Numbered from the stretch's first letter, positions 8,488 to 17,892 are shown. The stretch is DNA of 64,000 nt from CANKHA01 sp963731585 (GCA_963731585.1 CAVSWC010000003.1:372001-436000), one strand, 5' to 3'. Notes: generated from the letters alone by a model not told the origin. Translations and numbers: made by a program.

Positions 8488-8991
8488 TCAAAACCCCAAC
8501 ATCGCCTCCACCGGACCCTTCGGCAGCGGCACCAGGAACCATTTTTCAAAAACCAGGAAGACCGCCACCGGCACGCCCAGCGCAACCAGCGCGACGATCG
8601 ACCAGCGATATTTTCCCAGCCACTTCATGAACAGGGCGATCAGCATTGCCGACGAGACATAGATGCCGAGCGTGGGAATGATTGCAACGTAGACCGCGGT
8701 CGGAATGATCACCGACAGCACGCGGAGCAGTTGGCCCCATTGGGCGAACAGCTTTTCCCGCGGCGAATCCGTAAAAGCGGAGAAAAGGTTCACCACGCTG
8801 GCGAGCAGGATGAACAAGGCAATATAGAACGGAAAAAATCCGGCGCGCGGGCCTTCGGCGCCCCAGTCGATACCGGCCCGTAAACTGCCGATGATGACAA
8901 GACCCGCAAAGGCGATCGAGGCCAGCGCAACACCGATTTCCACTGCGCGATGACTCGGACCAGTCTCCGCGCTTGCCCGACCCCTTTTCAT
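8488..8991 (-). CDS. tctB: TTT transporter small permease subunit (TctB family)
   Basis: A small membrane protein with about four hydrophobic segments (VEIGVALASIAFAGLVIIG, FPFYIALFILLASVVNLF, VIIPTAVYVAIIPTLGIYVS, LVALGVPVAVFLVF). The motif WGAEGPRAGFFPFYI is typical of TctB, where the P-R-x-F/G-F-P block precedes the second helix. I place the start at 8991 (MKRGRAS), preceded by GGAG at nine bases. A start at 9012 (MVAEQVEMK) is possible. An upstream extension to 9204 is open but reads as a shadow of the tctC end. It acts with the adjacent tctA and tctC. Confidence 0.9.
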   Translation of the reverse strand: MKRGRASAETGPSHRAVEIGVALASIAFAGLVIIGSLRAGIDWGAEGPRAGFFPFYIALFILLASVVNLFSAFTDSPREKLFAQWGQLLRVLSVIIPTAVYVAIIPTLGIYVSSAMLIALFMKWLGKYRWSIVALVALGVPVAVFLVFEKWFLVPLPKGPVEAMLGF

Positions 8992-9068
8992 CTCGACTTG
9001 CTCCGCAACCATCCGCAGAAAACCGCCGGCAGGATGAACCCCCCGCCGGCGTGTGTGGTGCCAGATTG

Positions 9069-10083
9069 TCAGTTGGCGGCCAGGAAGCCGGCGTCTTTCA
9101 TCAACTGCTGGTGGCGCGTTTCTTCCTTGGCGACCCAGTCGGTGTATTCCTTCCCGATCATGAAGGTCTGGTTGAACGCGCCGTCGGCCATCAGCTTCTT
9201 CCATTCCTCCGTTTCGCGCACCTTCTTGAACAGTTCGACGTAGTAATCGACCTGCTCCTTGGTGGCGCCCGGGCTCATGAAAATGCCGCGCAGCATGAGA
9301 TACTCGATATCAAGGCCCGCCGACTTGCAGGTCGGAATGCTGTCCCAGCCCTGGTCGGCTGCGATCTTCTCTTTATAGTCAAGCGGCTTGGAGTCGAACA
9401 CGCAAAGCGGGCGCAGCTTGCCGCCGCGCCAATGCGAGAGCGCCTCGTTCGGGTTGTTGACAGTGGAGTCGACGTGATTGCCGACGAGCTGCACGGCCAC
9501 CGCACCGCCGCCAGCCTGTGGAATATAGATGAACTTGGCGCCGGTGGCCTTCTGAACGGCCTCGGTAATGATCTGGTCTTCCTGCTTGGAGCCGGTGCCG
9601 CCCATTTTGAAGGTGCCGTTCGCGGCCTTGGCGGCCTCGATATATTCCTTCGCCGTTCTTGTAAGGCTTCTCCGCGTTCACCCAGAGCACGAACTCGTCG
9701 AGAGCGAGCATGGCGACCGGGGTTAGATCCTTCCAGTTGAAGGGAATGCCGGTGGCCAACGGCGTGGTGAAGAGGTTGGACAGGGTGATGATGATCTTGT
9801 GCGGATTGCCTTGCGAACTCTTGACGTCGAGGAAGCCCTCGCCGCCCGCGCCGCCCGCCTTGTTGACCACGACCATCGGCTGCTTGGTCAGGCTGTGTTT
9901 GGTGACGATGCCCTGGATGGTGCGGGCCATGATGTCGGCGCCGCCGCCGGTGCCCGCGGGAACGATGAGCTCGATGGGCCGGGTCGGTTCCCAGGCAGAA
10001 AGAGCGGGCGCCGGCGCGAGGACGGAGCCGAGGACCAATGCGGCCGCAGCAAAAAAGCCAAGCGAATGGGTGGAGCGTTGCAT
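9069..10083 (-). CDS. tctC: TTT periplasmic receptor (TctC/Bug family), interrupted by one frameshift
   Basis: A secreted solute receptor of about 338 residues. The signal peptide MQRSTHSLGFFAAAALVLGS ends near ALSA. The mature part opens WEPTRPIELIVPAGTGGGAD, the usual Bug pocket motif. The C-terminal half (GGTGSKQEDQIITEAVQKAT, QAGGGAVAVQLVGNHVD) is in another frame. The break lies at the CC at 9653-9654: dropping one base gives KPYKNAKEYIEAAKAANGTF, which joins the halves cleanly. It is the first gene of the minus-strand operon and the presumed binding component for the substrate carried by tctAB. A possible operator lies 100 bases upstream. Confidence 0.92.
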
Positions 10084-10539
10084 AGCGACTTCCTCCGGTT
10101 ATCTGTGCCGTTCTATGCCGGCTCATGGCGCGGCATTCCCAGATGGGGCCGCACCCCTTTGCGCATCAAAGCGCATCCCTGTTGGTATGCATAATACTAT
10201 ATTAATTTCGGCGCGGACCAACTGCCGCACCTAGACTTTGGTGGGCATAGCGGCGCGCTTATGTTGCGCCGCAAAAAAATGTGCGCACAAGCAATTCCGG
10301 CTAATGACCGCACGCAAATGATGATGCTCGGCAGGCCGGACCCTTCACCGCGCAGCATGAAGTCATACGATCACGTGTCGGCAGGCTGGCCCTATTTGGG
10401 CAGGGTCACCCGGTAGGCCAGCACCATGGTGTCCACATCGACGCCTTTTCAGCCTTGTAGGAAGCGCAAATTGACGCGGCGACGCTAGGCGCGTTTTATG
10501 ACAGCTGGATGATGCGCTGTGAATCTCCGGAGGATCACC
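10084..10539. other. Intergenic region between two divergent Bug genes, with a possible operator and a gene remnant
   Basis: At about 10182-10197 lies TTGGTATGCATAATAC, which resembles the half-site of the GntR-type palindrome at 6835. It sits where an operator for the tctC-led operon would be expected. At 10392-10450 the minus strand reads an open tail, DVDTMVLAYRVTLPK then a TAG stop, that looks like the last residues of a lost protein-coding gene with nothing upstream to complete it. The rest shows no credible gene. Confidence 0.4.
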
Positions 10540-11577
10540 ATGCCGACCGATCTTTTCCGCCGCGGCTTGCTTGGATGGTTTGTTCTCGGTCTGTGGGCCG
10601 GTCCCGCGCTGGCGCAGTCGCCGGCCGATTTCTACAAAGGCCAGACCGTCACCATCATCCTCAGCTCAGCCCCCGGCGGCGGCTATGACGCGGTGGCACG
10701 CACGCTCGCGGCGCATCTGCCCAAGCATATCCCCGGCAATCCCACGGTGGTGGTCAAGAACATGGCCGGCGCCGGCGGCATCGTCGCGGCCAATTTCCTC
10801 TACAACGTCGCCCCGAAAGACGGGCTGACCATCGGCGGCTTGCAGAACAATGTGCCGTTCGAGCCGCTGTTCGGCACCAAGGAAGCGAATTTCGACCCGA
10901 CTAAATTCATTTGGCTCGGCACGCCCAGCCAGGAAACCGCGATCCTCACCGTCTGGCACACCGCCCCGGTCGACACCTGGCAGCAGGCCAGGACCACCGA
11001 GCTGACCATGGGATCGTCAGGCAACAATTCGACACCGAGTTTTTACGGGCGGCTGTTGAACGAGGTGCTGGGAACGAAGCTGAAGATCATCGTCGGCTAT
11101 GAATCGCAGACCCACGCCTTCCTCGCGATGGAGCGCGGCGAGCTCAACGGCTATCCCAGCGTCTTTTACAATTCGCTGATGGCGACCAAGCCGACCTGGT
11201 TGAAGGAAGGCAAGGTGAAGCTGCTGGTGCAAATGGCGGGCGAGAAGCAGCCGGAAATCAAGGACGTCCCCTTCCTGGCCGACCTGATCACCAAGGAAGA
11301 AGACAAGGAGCTGGTGGCGGCCGCCGTGGCGCCGCTCACCGCCGGCCGGCCTTATCTGATGCCGCCGGGCGTTCCGGCCGACCGCGTGGCCGTCATGCGA
11401 AAGGCCTTTGCCGACACCTTTGCCGACAAGGAATTCCTGGCGGACGGGGAGAAGCGCGGGCTCGGCGTGAATGCGCCGCGCGACGGACAGGCGCTGCAGG
11501 CCTTGCTCGAGCGTATCTACGCGACCACGCCGCCGGAACAGGTGGAACGGCTGCGGAGGATTCAGTCGGGCAAGTAA
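10540..11577 (+). CDS. Bug-family periplasmic solute receptor
   Basis: The 345-residue secreted receptor has the signal peptide MPTDLFRRGLLGWFVLGLWA ending PALAQ. The mature part begins SPADFYKGQTVTIILSSAPG, with the glycine-rich pocket PGGGYDAVART and VVVKNMAGAGGIVAANFLY. GGAGGA six bases upstream fixes the ATG at 10540; a GTG at 10519 lies ahead of that site and is unlikely. It is divergent from the oxalate operon and has no permease gene beside it, so it may be an orphan receptor serving a TTT permease encoded elsewhere. It is closer in style to the receptor at 50912 (both have PGNPTV and PADRV...RRAF-type C-terminal segments) than to tctC at 9069. Its substrate cannot be read from the sequence. 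Confidence 0.93.
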   Translation: MPTDLFRRGLLGWFVLGLWAGPALAQSPADFYKGQTVTIILSSAPGGGYDAVARTLAAHLPKHIPGNPTVVVKNMAGAGGIVAANFLYNVAPKDGLTIGGLQNNVPFEPLFGTKEANFDPTKFIWLGTPSQETAILTVWHTAPVDTWQQARTTELTMGSSGNNSTPSFYGRLLNEVLGTKLKIIVGYESQTHAFLAMERGELNGYPSVFYNSLMATKPTWLKEGKVKLLVQMAGEKQPEIKDVPFLADLITKEEDKELVAAAVAPLTAGRPYLMPPGVPADRVAVMRKAFADTFADKEFLADGEKRGLGVNAPRDGQALQALLERIYATTPPEQVERLRRIQSGK

Positions 11578-11605
11578 CCGCGAATAAAAATTGGGAGTGA
11601 AGTTC

Positions 11606-12154
11606 ATGATCAAGTCCCACGGCCTGCTGCACTTCACGATTCCGGTGAAGGATCTCGACCGTTCGGAAAAATTCTACAAGGAAATTTTCGGCTTCGACCG
11701 TATCCGGCGCAACGACCACATGGTGTTCATGGCGTGCGGTAACGACAATTTCGTGCTGACTTATTCGGAAAAGCCGGTCGACCCGAACCCGGAGAACCGG
11801 CATGAAATCCATACCGCCTTCCGCGTCAGCGCGGAGGAATACGACCGGGCGAAGAAATTCCTCGCCGAAAAGGGCATTCCGATCGTCAAGGAAGAGGACC
11901 GGCGCAAAGGCACCTTTCAGGGCCGCAGCGCCTATTTCCACGATCCCGACCGCAACGTGATCGAAATCATGGACCTGCAGCGCGGGCCGGTGCCGGAAGG
12001 AGCAGTGATGATCGTACATCCTTTACCTCCCCTGAAAGGGGGAGCATCGAGGCCAAGCCTCAAGGGCCCGGGCCATCGCCCTTCGAGGCTCGGCACGATC
12101 GCAGCCAAGTGTACGCAGGCTGCGCCTGCTATGGCGCCGAGCACCTCAGGGTGA
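11606..12154 (+). CDS. VOC-family (glyoxalase/dioxygenase-like) protein
   Basis: The start MIKSHGLLHFTIPVKDLDRS and the later AYFHDPDRNVIEIMDLQ are typical of a single VOC-fold unit made of two beta-alpha-beta-beta-beta modules. His and Glu residues at these places usually bind a metal. The start at 11606 follows GGGAGTG, and the gene is 28 bases after the Bug gene, so they are likely co-transcribed. The conserved domain ends near residue 130. The final 50 residues are read from a palindromic intergenic repeat (12074-12159), so the C terminus is probably recently extended or the true stop is obscured. Substrate unknown. Confidence 0.82.
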   Translation: MIKSHGLLHFTIPVKDLDRSEKFYKEIFGFDRIRRNDHMVFMACGNDNFVLTYSEKPVDPNPENRHEIHTAFRVSAEEYDRAKKFLAEKGIPIVKEEDRRKGTFQGRSAYFHDPDRNVIEIMDLQRGPVPEGAVMIVHPLPPLKGGASRPSLKGPGHRPSRLGTIAAKCTQAAPAMAPSTSG

Positions 12155-12159
12155 CGGAT
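12074..12159. repeat. Palindromic repeat at the VOC/corC junction
   Basis: Arms CCCTTCGAGGCTCGGC and GCCGAGCACCTCAGGG are nearly complementary, and the element ends GGTGACGGATG. This pattern is a common dispersed repeat in Bradyrhizobium-type genomes. It overlaps the 3' end of the VOC reading frame and lies between two convergent genes, where it may also act as a terminator hairpin. Confidence 0.7.
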
Positions 12160-12168
12160 GCATCGCTC

Positions 12169-13474
12169 CTATGGCTTCGCCTGCCGGCGCGGTACCGCGC
12201 GGCTGAGCAGGATCTTGTCGATCCGACGCCCGTCCATATCCAGCACTTCGAATTGCCAACCGTACATGCGCACGCTCTCGCCCACTTCCGGCAGCTTGCC
12301 GAAGCCCGACAAGGCCAGGCCCGCGACGGTGTGATAGCTGCGATCCTCTGGCAGCGGGATGACTAAGGCCTCCGCCAGGTCGTCTGCCGACATCGCGCCG
12401 GAGACCAGATAGGAGCCGTCGGAGCGGCGCACGACATTGGGCTCGATCATGCCTTCCTCGTGCCGAAACTCGCCGACGATCGCTTCCAGGATATCGGCGG
12501 AGGTGACCACGCCCTGGAAGTGACCGTATTCATCGTGCACCAGGCCGATATGCACCGGCGAGGACTTCAGCAGCGACGACCACGTCGAGCGTGTCCATGG
12601 TGTCGGGCACGACGGGCGCGCGCTGCACCGATGCGCGGATATTCAACGGGCTGTTCTGCAGGCAGCGATCGAGCAGGTCCTTCGCCTGGACGACGCCAAG
12701 CACGGCTTCGGCATTGTCTTCATAGACCGGCAGGCGCGAATGCGCCGTCTCGATGATGCGGCCGCGGTTTATTTCGTCATTGTCGGCGAGGTCGATCATG
12801 TCGACATCGTGTCGTGGGGTCATGACGGAGCGGATGGGACGGTCGGCAAGCCGCATCACGCGGGTGATCATCGCGCGCTCTTCCGGCTCCAGCACGCCGG
12901 CGGTTTCGGCTTCCGCCACCAGCGTCTTGATCTCCTCGTCGGTGACGCGGCTCGCCGGGACCGCGCGCTGGCCGAGCAGCCTCAGCACCAGCTTGCCGGA
13001 AAGATCCAGAAGCGAAACAAGCGGCGAGCCGACACGCGAGAGGATCGTCATTGCCGGCGCGACCAGGCAGGCAATCTTCTCCGGATTGTGCAAGGCGATT
13101 TGCTTGGGCACGAGCTCGCCGATGATGAGCGAGAGATAGGTGATGAGCGTGACCACCGAGCCGTAGGCCAGCGGCTCGGCCACGCGTTCCGTCAGTCCCT
13201 GGGTCAGCAGCCAATCGACGAGCGGGCCGGCAAGCGTGGCGCCGGAGAAAACACCGGCGATGATGCCGATCAGCGTGATGCCGATCTGCACCGTGGAAAG
13301 GAAACGCCCGGGATTGGCGGCCAGCGCCAGCGCGCGGCGCGAGCCATTCACCTCCTGCTGCACCAAAACCTTCAGCCGCCCCGGCCGGGCGGAAACCACC
13401 GCCAGTTCGGACAAGGCCAAGAGGCCGTTGATCACGATGAGGATCAGGACCGTCGCAATTTCGATATATAACAT
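12169..13474 (-). CDS. CorC/HlyC-type CNNM-CBS membrane protein, interrupted by one frameshift
   Basis: The domains in order are a DUF21/CNNM membrane domain (MLYIEIATVLILIVINGLLA, SELAVVSARPGRL, IGELVPKQIALHNPEKIA), a CBS pair (RSVMTPRHDVDMIDL, VHDEYGHFQGVVTSADILEA) and a C-terminal CorC/HlyC domain (LPEDRSYHTVAGLALSGFGK). Such proteins are inner-membrane ion-efflux or magnesium/cobalt-linked factors. The frame changes near 12574-12583, inside the second CBS motif. Dropping one base links ...MDTLDVV to LLKSSPVHIGLVHDEYG. The start at MLYIEIA is chosen because family members begin there; an in-frame ATG at 13525 adds 17 basic residues. It stands alone and converges with the VOC gene. Confidence 0.9.
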
Positions 13475-13780
13475 CGTGACGTGGATGCCTTTAAGCCGGT
13501 GCCGTTTGCGACCGCGGCGGATCATATAGGAACTGCGCGGGTAGGCGAGACGCCCCCTGCGTCCTGGTCACGCAATAGATTTATGTAAGTTTATCCCAAT
13601 GTGCCGCGTGGGGCGCCGTGCAACGAGCCCGCCGAAACGAGCCTAAAGGTTTGCTTCGACGGGTTAATTTGGTTGCGGGGGCAGGCAACCAACTTGATTT
13701 GCTGTTGGCGGCAAACGGGATGGAAAGAGGAAAATACAAGGAGGTAGCAGGCGGCGAGACGGCTCCCTGACATTGAGATG
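13475..13780. other. Intergenic region, no gene seen
   Basis: About 300 bases of lower GC separate the corC start from the histidine kinase stop. It should hold the corC promoter. I see no convincing gene, strong terminator or repeat in it. Confidence 0.6.
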
Positions 13781-15397
13781 TCAGCTCTTTAGCCGGTCGA
13801 GCGGTACTGAGAGACGCACAATCAAGCCCTCTGGTTCCCATTCTCTGGAAAGCCGACCGCCAAACTGGTCCTGTATAATCCGGCGGGTGAGCAATCCGCC
13901 AAATCCTTCGCCGGCCGGCTCTTGCTTGACGTGGGGTCCGCCCAGCTCTTTCCATTTTATCGAAAGCGTGCCGTCGGCCTTGGAACAATCGATGTGGACG
14001 ACGCCTCCGGGCGCGGAAAGCGCCCCGTATTTCGCTGCGTTCGTGGCCAGCTCATGCAGCACAAGGGCGACGTTCGTAATGGCATTCCCGCCAATCGGCC
14101 AATCGCACCCGGTGACAATGATGCCATCTTTGCCCTTCGCACGTTCATTGACGTAAGGCGCGAAGATCGTCTGGATCAGGGCGTGCAACGTTGTGTCCGC
14201 GGCATGATGGGAGCTGCTGATCAGGCCGGGCCGCGTCAGTTCGTGGGCGCGCGTAAGCGCAGCGAGCCTTTGCTGGACTGACACGACGACCTCTTGCGGC
14301 GTGCGGGCGGAACGCGCGCTCAGGGCCACCATGCCGCTCGCCACCGCGAACAGGTTTTTGACGCGGTGGCTCATTTCTCCGAGGAGAAGAGTGTGTTGTT
14401 CTTCCGCGCGCCGGCGTTGCTCTTCATGGCGCCTGCGCACCGTCACGTCGGCAGCCAATGCCAAGGAAGGCACAGAGATGCTGATCATGAACGCAAGGAG
14501 AAGAAGGAAGGATTCGTTGAGATCGCCCTGCGCGAATGGCCCTGCATTCAATACAGTGCCCCAGACCGCGAAGCACGACACAACAAAGGCGACAGTCGCC
14601 GTGTCACGCTGGCCGCCGCGCAGTGCACCCCACATCAAAGGCAGTATGACCAGGAACGCCAGCGCGCTTCTGTAGGCAGTCTGCTCCAGCAGCGGACTGA
14701 ACGCGATCAGACCCACCGCGCTTGACAGAATGACGACTGCAACAAGTTCAAGAGTTTTCCGGGTTTGCAGGTTTCGGACAGAACTTGTGGCCCAGAGCAC
14801 GATGACGGGCGTGACAACCAGTGCGCCGGCCAGATCGCCGATCCACCACGTGAACCAGATCGATGCGAAATTGGACCAAGCGGCGTAGCCAGCCAAACTC
14901 AGGCTGGCAACGCCGAGGGTAGCGCTGATCATCGTACTTGGAGCGAAACTGACGAGCGCGAATTTGGCAACCCCTAACGGGGTATCAAACGTCTTAACAC
15001 CGTTCGACCAGCGATTAATGAGCCAGGAGCCGACAACGCTTTCCAGCGTGTTGCCGGCGGCAATTGCTGTCGAGGTGAAAATCGACCCGGCGGTCGTTAT
15101 GTTCGCAAGGAATGCTGCAACGAAGAGCGCGGGCCAAATCCGATACCCAAACAGCAGGAAAGCCGCCAGCGCAAATCCCGTCGCCGGCCAAATCGGTGTC
15201 GCATTTGGATGGACCGACGCCAGGACAAGTCCGAGCTTCGCCACCACGAAATAGATCGCAGCGACCGCGGCGAGTTGGACAATATACGTCGAATGTCTGG
15301 GGGCAACCGCCTCCCGTTGCGGCGCAGAGAGGATCGTTCCCAGCATAGTCTGCCCCGCATTTCGTAACGCGGCATCAGCCTCTTTGACGAGGCGCAT
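13781..15397 (-). CDS. MASE1-domain HWE/HisKA2-type sensor histidine kinase
   Basis: The N-terminal half is a MASE1 integral-membrane sensor of about eight hydrophobic segments (IYFVVAKLGLVLASVHPNAT, IWPATGFALAAFLLFGYRIW, FTWWIGDLAGALVVTPVI). The kinase half follows from about residue 340. The phospho-acceptor is in LLGEMSHRVKNLFAVASG and the N box is LVLHELATNAAKYGALS, followed by GGLLTRRIIQDQFGG. This HWE/HisKA2 type often feeds general-stress response regulators in alphaproteobacteria. No response regulator lies beside it. The start could instead be the ATG at 15346, which would avoid a 23-base overlap with the small gene upstream. Confidence 0.88.
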   Translation of the reverse strand: MRLVKEADAALRNAGQTMLGTILSAPQREAVAPRHSTYIVQLAAVAAIYFVVAKLGLVLASVHPNATPIWPATGFALAAFLLFGYRIWPALFVAAFLANITTAGSIFTSTAIAAGNTLESVVGSWLINRWSNGVKTFDTPLGVAKFALVSFAPSTMISATLGVASLSLAGYAAWSNFASIWFTWWIGDLAGALVVTPVIVLWATSSVRNLQTRKTLELVAVVILSSAVGLIAFSPLLEQTAYRSALAFLVILPLMWGALRGGQRDTATVAFVVSCFAVWGTVLNAGPFAQGDLNESFLLLLAFMISISVPSLALAADVTVRRRHEEQRRRAEEQHTLLLGEMSHRVKNLFAVASGMVALSARSARTPQEVVVSVQQRLAALTRAHELTRPGLISSSHHAADTTLHALIQTIFAPYVNERAKGKDGIIVTGCDWPIGGNAITNVALVLHELATNAAKYGALSAPGGVVHIDCSKADGTLSIKWKELGGPHVKQEPAGEGFGGLLTRRIIQDQFGGRLSREWEPEGLIVRLSVPLDRLKS

Positions 15398-15608
15398 CCG
15401 CGGCGGCTTGGGATTTCAACGAACCCCGTTTAGTGTCATGGCCAGCGTATTGCGGCGGCTTGCGAACAGGTTCTGCCGGGGGCGCAATGTCTGGCTGGTC
15501 AGGTGGTTGCGGCACCGGGTCGCCCGGAACGGGCGGTTGCTGACGGCCCGGCTCCCTCGGTGGAGTCGTCTCCGGATTATTGGGCGTTGGATTTTGATTG
15601 TCAGTCAT
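15375..15608 (-). CDS. Small proline-rich hypothetical protein
   Basis: A 77-residue frame beginning MTDNQNPTPNNPETTPPREP, with many Pro, Asp and Gln residues, no signal peptide and no membrane segment. AGGA nine bases upstream of the ATG supports translation. I do not recognise a family, and the composition suggests an unstructured polypeptide. It slightly overlaps the kinase start, so the two may be co-transcribed with the CsbD genes upstream. Confidence 0.5.
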   Translation of the reverse strand: MTDNQNPTPNNPETTPPREPGRQQPPVPGDPVPQPPDQPDIAPPAEPVRKPPQYAGHDTKRGSLKSQAAADAPRQRG

Positions 15609-15685
15609 CGGAGCGTCCTTACTGCGTTCGAAAGCGGTGGAGTAACGGGGACCGGCAGGGCGACTCCCCGGCCGGTCCCTTTTGC

Positions 15686-15946
15686 TCAGGTGATTTCCCC
15701 TGGGCGTCTTTTGACCATCGGCTCGCCGGCAGCTTCATCGTTGTCCCAGTTCACCGACTCGTACCAATTCTCCACCTCCTGCCGCGCCTTATCCTTCGCC
15801 AGTCCGTAGCGCTCCTGGAGTTTCCCTTCGAGCTGCTGTTGTCGGCCGTTGATGACATCCAGATCGTCATCAGTGAGATCGCCCCACTGTTCCCTGACCT
15901 TTCCCTTCAGCTGCTTCCAGTTTCCTTCAACACGATTCCAGTCCAT
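15686..15946 (-). CDS. CsbD-family stress protein
   Basis: The 86-residue protein begins MDWNRVEGNWKQLKGKVREQ and continues WGDLTDDDLDVINGRQQQLE, then LQERYGLAKDKARQEVENW. This is the complete CsbD signature. CsbD-like proteins are small, hydrophilic, abundant stress proteins of unknown mechanism, controlled by general-stress regulators. GAGGAG lies upstream of the start at 15946. A short extra C-terminal segment (DEAAGEPMVKRRPGEIT) is outside the domain. Confidence 0.9.
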   Translation of the reverse strand: MDWNRVEGNWKQLKGKVREQWGDLTDDDLDVINGRQQQLEGKLQERYGLAKDKARQEVENWYESVNWDNDEAAGEPMVKRRPGEIT

Positions 15947-16060
15947 GGCGCTTCTCCTCGATTCCAAAGTTGGATTGGCCTTGGGGACTGCATCCCCATT
16001 GCCATCGACAAGACGTGGGCGCTTCTGCGGAAGAAGCCGAAGCGGCCCCGGGATGGCGTC

Positions 16061-16243
16061 TTATTTCTTGAAGGTGTCGCGCACGGCATCCTTGGCTTTG
16101 CCGAACTGGCCCTGGACTTTTCCCGCCGTCTTTTCCGCGCTGCCTTCCGCCTCGGTTCGTCTGTCGCCGGTGACTTTGCCAATGGACTCCTTCACGGAAC
16201 CCTTTACCTCCTTGGCGCCGCCTTTGATCCGATTCTTGTCCAT
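16061..16243 (-). CDS. Second CsbD-family stress protein
   Basis: A 60-residue CsbD protein: MDKNRIKGGAKEVKGSVKES, then IGKVTGDRRTEAEGSAEKTA, then KVQGQFGKAKDAVRDTFKK. It is shorter than its neighbour at 15686 and belongs to the lysine-rich subgroup. AGGAG stands eight bases before the ATG. The two csbD genes are adjacent on the same strand, between the kinase and the PAS-LuxR regulator, which suggests one stress regulon. Confidence 0.9.
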   Translation of the reverse strand: MDKNRIKGGAKEVKGSVKESIGKVTGDRRTEAEGSAEKTAGKVQGQFGKAKDAVRDTFKK

Positions 16244-16383
16244 GTTTCGCTCCTGTTATTCCCCTGCCGCGCATGAGGGTCCCAAGCCGCGCAGGTCATC
16301 TCAGCCAGGATCGGCCTTGCGGACGATTGGGATAAGGGGAACGGCATACAAGAGACGCAAGTACCAACCGGACTAGTAGTTTG

Positions 16384-17892
16384 CTACTTGGCTGGCGTTT
16401 TGTGCGTCGTGCGCTTTGCGGGCTTGATCGCGTCGGAGCCGGTAATGCCGCGCTCGCGCGCCCAGATAATCGCCGCTCCGCGACGATTGACGCCGATCTT
16501 ATGATAGAGGGACGAGATGTGGTTGCGGATCGTGTTGCGCGAAAGCTTCAACGCGTCGCTCATCTCCAAGTCGCTTTGGCCTTCGCAAATGAGCCCCAGG
16601 ACATCTCGCTCGCGAACGGTCAAATCCTCCAGATCACTCCCCGCGGGACGAGGGCGGGACGTCTGGCGTAACACAGCTAGTTTCTCGACAACGCTATGAC
16701 TGAACCATGACGTGTCGGTCATCACTGTTTCGATGGCCTTGATCAGCTCGTCCTGAGACCGCTTGCGGTCCGTAATATCCTGCATGACGAGCAGGACGCA
16801 GGGCTCGTCATGAATAGTAACGGTATCTGCTGAAACCAGGCAGTCGATCAGAGCCTGATCCTTCGCGCGCAGCTGAAGATCGAGATTGCGAATGCCGCCG
16901 GTTTTTTCGACCGCACTTTCGAACTGCCGCTGCGCGGCCTTATCCGCCCACAGGCCAAGCTCGGCTGCGTTTCGCCCGACCACTTCCTCTTCGGCGTAAC
17001 CTGCGAGCGCCTTGAAGGCCTCATTGACCTCAAGGAGCTTGAACCCAACCAGTTTATAGATCACGGCCGGCACCGGGGAGAGGCGAAAGGACTTTGCGAA
17101 CCGTTCCTCGCTCTGGCGCAATGCAGCCTCGGCCTTTTTGCGCGGATCGAGATCGGCAAAGGTAAAGAGCACGCAGTTCTCGTCGGCGATCTCGATGGGT
17201 TCGCCTGCGACGATCACAGACTTAAATGCACCGCCGGGCAAGGGCAGCGACGCTTCCATCTGTGGGATGGTGGCCCCCTCCTTCAGCCGCTCCAGGGCAA
17301 GCTCGCGCTTCTCACCGTTGGCCAGCACATCGATCTCGCGGATGGAAGACCCGATTAGATCGGCGCGGGCATAGCCGGTCATTTCCAGAAAACCCTGATT
17401 GACCCTAACGAAGCATTGGTCCGATAGCCGGCAGATAATGGCGGGGGCAGGATTGGCGTTGAACGCGCTCTCGAATCGTTCCTCCGCCTCAAATCGTTCG
17501 GTCTCGTCCTTGACGATCAGCACCAGGTAATCGGGTTCGCCGGAATCATCGGTAATGACAAGGCTACGGATCGAATGAATCCAGCATTGCTCCGTGTTGC
17601 GGGCGCGCGTCACCTGGACGGTTACATCGCTGAAACTCTCTCCGGCGATAACCCGCTCGATCGGGTACTGTCCGCGCCCGAGCGGACGATTGTTGCGATA
17701 GCGTAGCCGGAATTGCCGTCGATACTTGCTAACTGTTGCGCCAAGGTCTTTCATTCGTCGAACGCCGTGCATGGCCAACGCCGCATCGTTGGCCCAAAGA
17801 ATCTTTTGGTCCGTACCGACCAAAATGACGCCTTCGGTCAGTCCGACGATGATCTGCTGAAGCTGCCTATAATCGCGACTCGGCGCCTTCAA
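16384..17892 (-). CDS. Multi-PAS LuxR-type transcriptional regulator
   Basis: The 502-residue soluble protein has three PAS domains and a C-terminal LuxR helix-turn-helix. PAS1 is at about 10-130 (ILVGTDQKILWANDAALAMH), PAS2 at about 140-260 (FESAFNANPAPAIICRLSD, GFLEMTGYARADLIG) and PAS3 at about 265-385 (SPVPAVIYKLVGFKLLEVNE, AFKALAGYAEEEVVGRN). The output domain is LTVRERDVLGLICEGQSDLE with SRNTIRNHISSLYHKIGVNR. Such proteins sense small ligands, redox or light and bind DNA directly. It is upstream of the csbD genes on the same strand. The ligand is unknown. Confidence 0.9.
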   Translation of the reverse strand: MKAPSRDYRQLQQIIVGLTEGVILVGTDQKILWANDAALAMHGVRRMKDLGATVSKYRRQFRLRYRNNRPLGRGQYPIERVIAGESFSDVTVQVTRARNTEQCWIHSIRSLVITDDSGEPDYLVLIVKDETERFEAEERFESAFNANPAPAIICRLSDQCFVRVNQGFLEMTGYARADLIGSSIREIDVLANGEKRELALERLKEGATIPQMEASLPLPGGAFKSVIVAGEPIEIADENCVLFTFADLDPRKKAEAALRQSEERFAKSFRLSPVPAVIYKLVGFKLLEVNEAFKALAGYAEEEVVGRNAAELGLWADKAAQRQFESAVEKTGGIRNLDLQLRAKDQALIDCLVSADTVTIHDEPCVLLVMQDITDRKRSQDELIKAIETVMTDTSWFSHSVVEKLAVLRQTSRPRPAGSDLEDLTVRERDVLGLICEGQSDLEMSDALKLSRNTIRNHISSLYHKIGVNRRGAAIIWARERGITGSDAIKPAKRTTHKTPAK

